A stretch of DNA of 5,427 bases from a bacterium HR39 (GTDB lineage Bacteria; Pseudomonadota; Alphaproteobacteria; Geminicoccales; Geminicoccaceae), in the NCBI GenBank assembly GCA_002898955.1, contig BEIP01000123.1:1-5427 (forward strand). The letters run 5' to 3'. Position 1 is the stretch's first letter, and every line of letters starts with the position of its first letter. The notes under the pieces are model-generated. The model saw only the letters and a list, made by a program, of their open reading frames with translations, was not told where the DNA came from and ran no database searches. Shown here one piece after another: positions 1 to 5,427 of this stretch. Position numbers and translations under genes: made by a program.

Positions 1-305
1 CCGGGAAAGCGGAAGCGCCACAGGGCGATGGCCAGCAGCCCGCCGAGGACGGTGCTGATCAGGGTCGACAGCGCCGCGATGATCAGGCTGTTGGTGAAGG
101 CCTCGATCAGCGAGTCGTTGTGCAGTGCCTTCCAGTAGTACTCGAGCGTGAAGCCGCGCCAGACGATGTTGCGCCGGCTGTCGTTGAAGCTGAAGACGAT
201 CAGGATGACGATCGGCGCGTAGAGGAAGACGAAGACCGCGAGCAGCCACAGCCGCAGCCACAGGCTGCGCGCGTAGTCCAGCGGTCCGCGCTCACGCCGC
301 CGCAC
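1..305 (-). CDS. potC: Spermidine/putrescine-type ABC transporter permease PotC, N-terminal part
   Basis: This is the first 101 residues of the second membrane permease of a polyamine-type ABC importer; the rest lies beyond the left edge. The protein would sit in the inner membrane and pair with PotB to form the translocation channel. A short basic N-terminus (RRRER) is followed by a hydrophobic helix at about 13-40 that ends in FSFND, and a second helix at about 72-97 ending in LWRFRFP. The stretch LYAPIVILIVFSFNDSR and the later NDSL...A...NSL pattern resemble PotC/PotI. The start is a GTG whose frame begins 14 bases inside the end of potB. An AGAGGG ribosome binding site sits 9 bases upstream, and no other start in this frame keeps the first helix whole. 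The overlap implies co-translation with potB. The EAA loop, which contacts the ATPase, is not in the window. The substrate (spermidine, putrescine or a related amine) cannot be decided here. Confidence 0.85.
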   Translation of the reverse strand, partial: MRRRERGPLDYARSLWLRLWLLAVFVFLYAPIVILIVFSFNDSRRNIVWRGFTLEYYWKALHNDSLIEAFTNSLIIAALSTLISTVLGGLLAIALWRFRFP

Positions 306-1206
306 GGCTGCGTACCCTCTGCTCGTACCACGCCCAGAGGGCGAGGGCGACGAAGGTGGCGTAGAGCAGCAGGAAGGAGAGCGCCGCCCCGAGCGGCACG
401 TTGTTGGCCGCCTTGAACTGGCGCTCGATGACGTTGCCGACGAGCTGGCTGCGCGGCCCGCCCAGGAGGTCCGAAATCACGAAGGTGCCGAGCGCCGGCA
501 CGAAGACCAGCACCACCCCGGCGACGATGCCCGGGCGCGCGAGCGGCACCACCACCCGCCACAGGGTGCGCAGGTGCGAGGCGCCCAGATCGAGGCTCGC
601 CTCCAGCAGACTGCGGTCGAGGCGCTCGAGGGCGGCGTAGATGGGCAGCACCATGAAGGGCAGGTAGACGTAGACGATGCCGAAGATCACCGCCGGATCG
701 TCGTAGAGGATCTCGAGCGGCCGGAAGCGTTCGCCGAACAGACCGCCCAGGCCGAGCGGGGCCGCCACCGTCTTCGCGAACAGCCACAGATATTCCAGCG
801 TCCAGTTGAGATAGCCGTTGGTGCGCAGTACCGCGATCATGGCGTAGGTGCGCACCAGCAGGTTGGTCCAGAACGGCAGCACCACCAGCATCAGCAGCAC
901 CGGCTTGGTGCGGGTGTCGGCGAAGGTGACGGCGAGCGCCACCGGGAAGGCGACCAGGAGGCAGATCAGGGTGGAGAGGCCGGCGATCCAGAAGGACTTC
1001 CAGAACAGGCCGAGGTAGAGGGGCTCCAGCGCCTCGCGGTAGTTGTCGAGGGTCCAGGTGATCACGATCTCGGCCGGTCCCGCCCGCTCGCCGAAGGAGA
1101 GCAGCCACACCAGCGCCAGCGGGGCGAGGAAGAAGACGGCGAGCCACGCGAGCCCGGGCAGCAGCGTGGCCCAGAACACCGCCGGTGCCGAGCGCCAGTC
1201 GTCCAC
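292..1206 (-). CDS. potB: Spermidine/putrescine-type ABC transporter permease PotB
   Basis: This is a complete 304-residue inner-membrane permease of the binding-protein-dependent transport family. It would form a heterodimeric channel with the PotC-like protein downstream. Six hydrophobic segments are visible at about residues 12-37, 72-95, 102-128, 172-194, 226-247 and 272-294. The cytoplasmic EAA loop that docks on the ATPase is at about 200-227: LLEASLDLGAS, then a conserved Pro221. The segments TNLLVRTYA (114-122), YLPFMVLPIY (181-190) and SDLLGG with LVGNVIERQF (245-264) resemble E. coli PotB more than PotH. The start is a GTG with a strong GGAGGT site 9 bases upstream. The stop lies inside the beginning of potC. 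No ATPase (PotA) or periplasmic binding protein (PotD/PotF) gene precedes it, since the gene upstream is maeB; they could be downstream of potC or elsewhere. The family assignment is firm; polyamine specificity is inferred. Confidence 0.9.
   Translation of the reverse strand: MDDWRSAPAVFWATLLPGLAWLAVFFLAPLALVWLLSFGERAGPAEIVITWTLDNYREALEPLYLGLFWKSFWIAGLSTLICLLVAFPVALAVTFADTRTKPVLLMLVVLPFWTNLLVRTYAMIAVLRTNGYLNWTLEYLWLFAKTVAAPLGLGGLFGERFRPLEILYDDPAVIFGIVYVYLPFMVLPIYAALERLDRSLLEASLDLGASHLRTLWRVVVPLARPGIVAGVVLVFVPALGTFVISDLLGGPRSQLVGNVIERQFKAANNVPLGAALSFLLLYATFVALALWAWYEQRVRSRAAA
315..320 (-). promoter_or_regulatory. Ribosome binding site of potC inside potB
   Basis: AGAGGG on the minus strand lies 9 bases before the GTG at 305, within the last codons of potB. 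It decides the potC start and supports the 14-base gene overlap. Confidence 0.6.
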
Positions 1207-1280
1207 CGCGAGCCCACCTCCCTCGCGCGGCCGGCGGGCAGGATGGGGGCGCGCCCCGTCCCGTCAACCCGCGCCGGCGC
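1207..1280 (-). promoter_or_regulatory. Gap between maeB and potB with GC palindromes and potB ribosome binding site
   Basis: These 74 bases separate the maeB stop from the potB start. Next to the maeB stop is the perfect palindrome GCGCCGGCGC (1271-1280). Further on is the perfect 12-base palindrome GGGGCGCGCCCC (1246-1257), which can extend to an imperfect hairpin over 1241-1261 (one C-A mismatch in the minus-strand RNA). No T-tract follows, so this is not a canonical intrinsic terminator. The potB ribosome binding site GGAGGT is at 1221-1216. A TTGACG at 1267-1262 could be a -35 box, but about 17-18 bases further on only ATCCTG/TCCTGC is present, a poor -10 match. The gap may hold a weak promoter or an attenuating hairpin for potBC; the sequence does not settle this. 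Confidence 0.3.
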
Positions 1281-3596
<2,316 letters not shown>

Positions 3597-3689
3597 CGCC
3601 GCTGCCTCCTTCCCGACCGTCCGCCGCGCCCGCTTCCGGTGCCCATGTTCGCTAACGCCGGAAACGGCGGGGCACAAGGGGCCCGCGCG
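3597..3689 (-). promoter_or_regulatory. Gap between cca and maeB, possible maeB leader with small hairpin
   Basis: These 93 non-coding bases separate the cca stop from the maeB start, far more than the spacing inside the cca unit, so maeB may have its own promoter here. A perfect small inverted repeat lies at 3656-3669: CGCCG, loop TTTC on the minus strand (GAAA on the plus), CGGCG. It starts about 20 bases after the cca stop. The base run after it (TTAGCG) is not a T-tract, so a standard terminator is not supported. A TTGTGC followed 17 bases later by TAGCGA is the only promoter-like spacing I see, and both boxes match the sigma-70 consensus poorly. No operator or riboswitch is recognisable. 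Confidence 0.3.
3605..3611 (-). promoter_or_regulatory. Ribosome binding site of maeB
   Basis: A consensus AAGGAGG lies 8 bases before the ATG at 3596. It fixes the maeB start and rules against the upstream in-frame ATG at 3677. It is the best Shine-Dalgarno match in the window, which suggests efficient translation. Confidence 0.8.
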
Positions 3690-4982
3690 TCATCCTCCGC
3701 CGCCTCCGCCTTCCGCCATCCGGCGGCGCGCTTCCGAGAGCAGCTCCTCGCGCCCGAGCCGGAAGTCCGAGGCCACCCAGAGGTCCTCGAGCTCGCGCAG
3801 CAGTCCGCCCACCCGCGGCCCCGGCCGCAGGCCCATGCGCACGAGATCCGCACCGCGCACGGGAAAGGCCGGCGGCTCGAAGGACGCCACCGTGGCGAGG
3901 GCCGCCGCGAAGCGCTCGCGCGGGACCTGCCGCAGGGCGGCGGCCAGCGCCAGAAGGCGCCGGTAGCGTTCCGGACCGGAGCGCCAGGCCCGCGCCCGGT
4001 GCTCGGCGGCGCTCTCCGTGCAGTCGGGGAGATCGGCCAGCAGCAGGAAGGCCAGATCGTCCCTCTCGCGGTTGGAAAGCCGCAGGCGCGCGGCCAGCGC
4101 CTCGACCGTCTCCGCGTCCGGACCGGCGTGGCGCAGGAGTGCCGCGAGGCGCAGGATCGGATCGGCCCAGGGGGCGAGCGCCACGAGGCGTTCGAAGGTG
4201 TCGATGTCCGGCGCCGCCGGCAGGATGCGCGCGAGCACGCCGGTCTCCGCCATGAGGCGCAGGCTGTCGGAAGCGCGCGGGGCCATCAGCAGGCGCAGCA
4301 GCTCCTCGCGGATGCGCTCGCCCGAAAGCCGATCCAGCCCGGCCGCTTCCGCCTCGATCGCCTCCAGCGCCTCGGCATCGGCCGGCGGGCGGCCGAAGCG
4401 GGCGAAGAAGCGGAAGAAGCGCAGGATGCGCAGATAGTCCTCGCGGATGCGCTCGCGTGCACGGCCGACGAAGCGCACCCGTCCCGCCGCGAGATCCGCA
4501 CGGCCGCCGAAATAGTCGTAGACCCGCCCTTCGAGGTCGGCGCTCATGGCGTTGATGGTGAAGTCGCGCCGGGCGGCGTCCTCCTCGAAGCTGTCGGAGT
4601 ACTGCACCCTGGCGTGGCGGCCGTAGGTCTCCACGTCGCGGCGCAGGGTGGTGATCTCGAAGCTGCGCTCACCCGCGAGGGCGGTGACGGTGCCGTGGGC
4701 GAGGCCGGTGGGGATGGTGCGGATGCCGGCGCGCTCCAGCAGCTCCATCACCCGCTCGGGCGGCTCGGCGGTGGCGATGTCCACATCGTGCGGATCGGCT
4801 CCGGGATCGAGCAGGGCATCGCGCACGCAGCCGCCCACGAAGCGGGCCGGGCGTCCGCCGGCGGTGAGCGCCTCCATCACCCGCCGGCTCTCCTCGGCCG
4901 CGATCCACGGCGCGCCGGCGAGGGGCCGGTCTTCGGCCGTCGGCCCGTCTTCCCGCTCCCGCCGCTCCGCCGCCTCCGCCAT
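3690..4982 (-). CDS. cca: CCA tRNA nucleotidyltransferase (class II, poly(A) polymerase family)
   Basis: This 430-residue protein belongs to the class II nucleotidyltransferases that add or repair the CCA end of tRNAs in the cytoplasm. The head domain has FVGGCVRDALL (48-58) and the catalytic pair D66 and D68 in DVDIA. RRDFTINAM (138-146) and the nucleotide-selecting motif EDYLR (181-185), within a run of Arg and Phe residues to about 197, follow. The neck and body are helical (about 200-400), with the usual ERIREELLRLL at 222-232. No HD phosphohydrolase motif is seen. The close relative PcnB (poly(A) polymerase) shares the head, but the EDxxR motif and alphaproteobacterial context favour CCA addition. 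The ATG is 4 bases after the stop of the upstream gene and has no good ribosome binding site, so translation is probably coupled. A start at 4880 or 4877 (GTG/ATG, GAGGAG upstream) would lose the family-typical PW segment at 25-26. The C-terminus ends in six glycines, probably a low-complexity extension. Confidence 0.88.
   Translation of the reverse strand: MAEAAERREREDGPTAEDRPLAGAPWIAAEESRRVMEALTAGGRPARFVGGCVRDALLDPGADPHDVDIATAEPPERVMELLERAGIRTIPTGLAHGTVTALAGERSFEITTLRRDVETYGRHARVQYSDSFEEDAARRDFTINAMSADLEGRVYDYFGGRADLAAGRVRFVGRARERIREDYLRILRFFRFFARFGRPPADAEALEAIEAEAAGLDRLSGERIREELLRLLMAPRASDSLRLMAETGVLARILPAAPDIDTFERLVALAPWADPILRLAALLRHAGPDAETVEALAARLRLSNRERDDLAFLLLADLPDCTESAAEHRARAWRSGPERYRRLLALAAALRQVPRERFAAALATVASFEPPAFPVRGADLVRMGLRPGPRVGGLLRELEDLWVASDFRLGREELLSEARRRMAEGGGGGG
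3695..3710. repeat. 16-base direct repeat, copy at the 3' end of cca
   Basis: The plus-strand string CTCCGCCGCCTCCGCC is exactly identical to the copy at 4965-4980, 1270 bases away. Here it encodes part of the six-glycine tail of cca. The two copies are read in different frames, so the identity is at DNA level rather than a protein repeat. Simple GGC/GGA-rich composition may explain it. Confidence 0.6.
4965..4980. repeat. 16-base direct repeat, copy at the 5' end of cca
   Basis: This is the exact partner of 3695-3710, in the same orientation, covering codons 2-6 of cca and the last base of its start codon (it encodes the AEAAE start of the protein). The pair brackets almost the whole gene. 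Confidence 0.6.
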
Positions 4983-4986
4983 GCCT

Positions 4987-5271
4987 TCAGCGTCCCGCTT
5001 CGTGGCGCACCGGCTCGATCAGGGCCGGCAGCACCCGGCCGGTCGTCCGGTCGTACTGCGGCGGCGCGTAGCGGGCTTCGGGCGGATGACCGCCGGAGAG
5101 GGCGAGGCCCACGAGGCTCGCGCAGGCCAGCAGGAGTCCCGTCACGGTGAGGGCGTACCACGGCGTGCTGTCGAGCAGCCGGCCGCCGCGGCGCACCAGA
5201 AGCCGCCACAGTGCGAAGGCGGCGAAGGGCGCGAGGAAGGGCAGGATGGCGTGGAGCAGGAGCCGCGTCAC
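4987..5271 (-). CDS. DUF6111-like small membrane protein
   Basis: This 94-residue protein has no assigned biochemical role. Two hydrophobic segments are evident, at about 4-26 (a Leu/Phe-rich stretch with PFLAPF) and 39-60, joined by a short basic linker (RLLVRRGGR), so it is probably an inner-membrane hairpin. The tail has ARYAPPQYD and a GRVLP element, a pattern I associate with the DUF6111 family of alphaproteobacteria; this is recalled from memory. The GTG start overlaps the stop of the upstream Nudix gene (GTGA). It is preceded by GGGAGGAGG, with GGGAGG 7 bases before the GTG, so the 36 further in-frame residues back to an ATG at 5379 are rejected: they are Arg-rich and shadow the Nudix reading frame. 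It sits 4 bases upstream of cca and is very likely co-translated with both neighbours. Its function cannot be inferred beyond that linkage. Confidence 0.75.
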   Translation of the reverse strand: MTRLLLHAILPFLAPFAAFALWRLLVRRGGRLLDSTPWYALTVTGLLLACASLVGLALSGGHPPEARYAPPQYDRTTGRVLPALIEPVRHEAGR

Positions 5272-5427
5272 GATGCCTCCTCCCGCCCGCCGCGTCCGTT
5301 CGCGAGCCGCGCGAGCCCCAGCAGGATGCCGGCGGTGGCGCCCCAGATGTGGTGCCGGTCGTGTTCGAGCACGAACCACTCGCGCCGGCGCCCGCCGCGC
5401 ACCGCCCCCTCGCGCCGGTAGCGGGAG
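5268..5427 (-). CDS. Nudix hydrolase, CoA-pyrophosphatase-like, C-terminal end
   Basis: Only the last 52 residues are in the window; the gene enters from the right edge, so no start codon is seen. The readable part is SRYRREGAVRGG, then REWFVLEHDRHHIWGATAGIL (read in two pieces: REWFVLEHDR at about 15-24 and HHIWGATAGIL at about 25-35), then an Arg/Gly-rich tail. The HxIWGxTA element followed by a Leu-rich helix is characteristic of the C-terminus of CoA-pyrophosphatase Nudix proteins (YeaB/NudL type), which hydrolyse CoA and its derivatives to phosphopantetheine and 3',5'-ADP. The Nudix box itself lies outside the window, so catalytic competence cannot be judged. The stop TGA shares bases with the GTG of the DUF6111-like gene, showing translational coupling. 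The order Nudix, DUF6111, cca supports the call. Confidence 0.72.
   Translation of the reverse strand, partial: SRYRREGAVRGGRRREWFVLEHDRHHIWGATAGILLGLARLANGRGGREEAS

Noticed and set aside
1246..1257. Intrinsic terminator after maeB
   Set aside because: The palindrome could form a stem, but no run of T follows on the minus strand, so only a generic hairpin is supported.
200..1267. A 355-codon minus-strand frame over potB
   Set aside because: It is Arg/Ala/Pro-rich with no domain and lies one frame off the clear six-helix potB, so it is a composition shadow.
3597..3677. Longer maeB start at 3677
   Set aside because: The added 27 residues have no family character and the consensus ribosome binding site sits exactly before the ATG at 3596.
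5272..5379. 36-residue N-terminal extension of the DUF6111-like protein
   Set aside because: These bases encode the conserved HxIWGATAG end of the Nudix protein in another frame, and a good ribosome binding site precedes the GTG at 5271.
4648..5421. Plus-strand 257-codon frame opposite cca, the DUF6111-like gene and the Nudix gene
   Set aside because: It covers three recognisable minus-strand genes and shows only Ser/Arg/Pro-rich sequence without motifs.

Overview
The window is very GC-rich and densely coded, and every gene I can support lies on the minus strand. The gene families point to an alphaproteobacterium. The strongest clue is the run Nudix hydrolase, small DUF6111-type membrane protein, CCA-adding enzyme, a neighbourhood I associate with Alphaproteobacteria. 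Codon use (G/C at third positions, GTG starts) fits a Rhodospirillales-like genome, but genus or species cannot be named from this stretch.

Layout in the direction of transcription (right to left). From 5427 to 3690 there is a tight three-gene unit: the C-terminal end of a CoA-pyrophosphatase-like Nudix hydrolase (its stop overlaps the next start), a 94-residue two-helix membrane protein, and after a 4-base gap a class II tRNA nucleotidyltransferase (cca). A 93-base gap with a small hairpin and a strong ribosome binding site leads to maeB (3596-1281), a full-length malic enzyme fused to a phosphotransacetylase-like domain. A 74-base gap with two GC palindromes separates it from potB (1206-292). 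The start of potC (from 305, overlapping potB by 14 bases) runs off the left edge. The last two are the membrane permeases of a spermidine/putrescine-type ABC importer. Its ATPase and binding protein are not in the window.

The genes fall into three jobs: tRNA 3'-end maturation with two linked small genes, C4-dicarboxylate/pyruvate metabolism, and polyamine uptake. No direct functional link between the jobs is visible, and co-orientation alone does not show one operon. I found no mobile element, CRISPR array, RNA gene or clear intrinsic terminator, and no evidence of an undescribed system. This looks like a mostly ordinary housekeeping region. The items most worth a second look are the degenerate phosphotransacetylase site in MaeB, the placement of potBC behind maeB without a visible ATPase gene, the exact 16-base repeat at both ends of cca, and a nearly 4-kb open antisense frame that is most likely a base-composition artefact.
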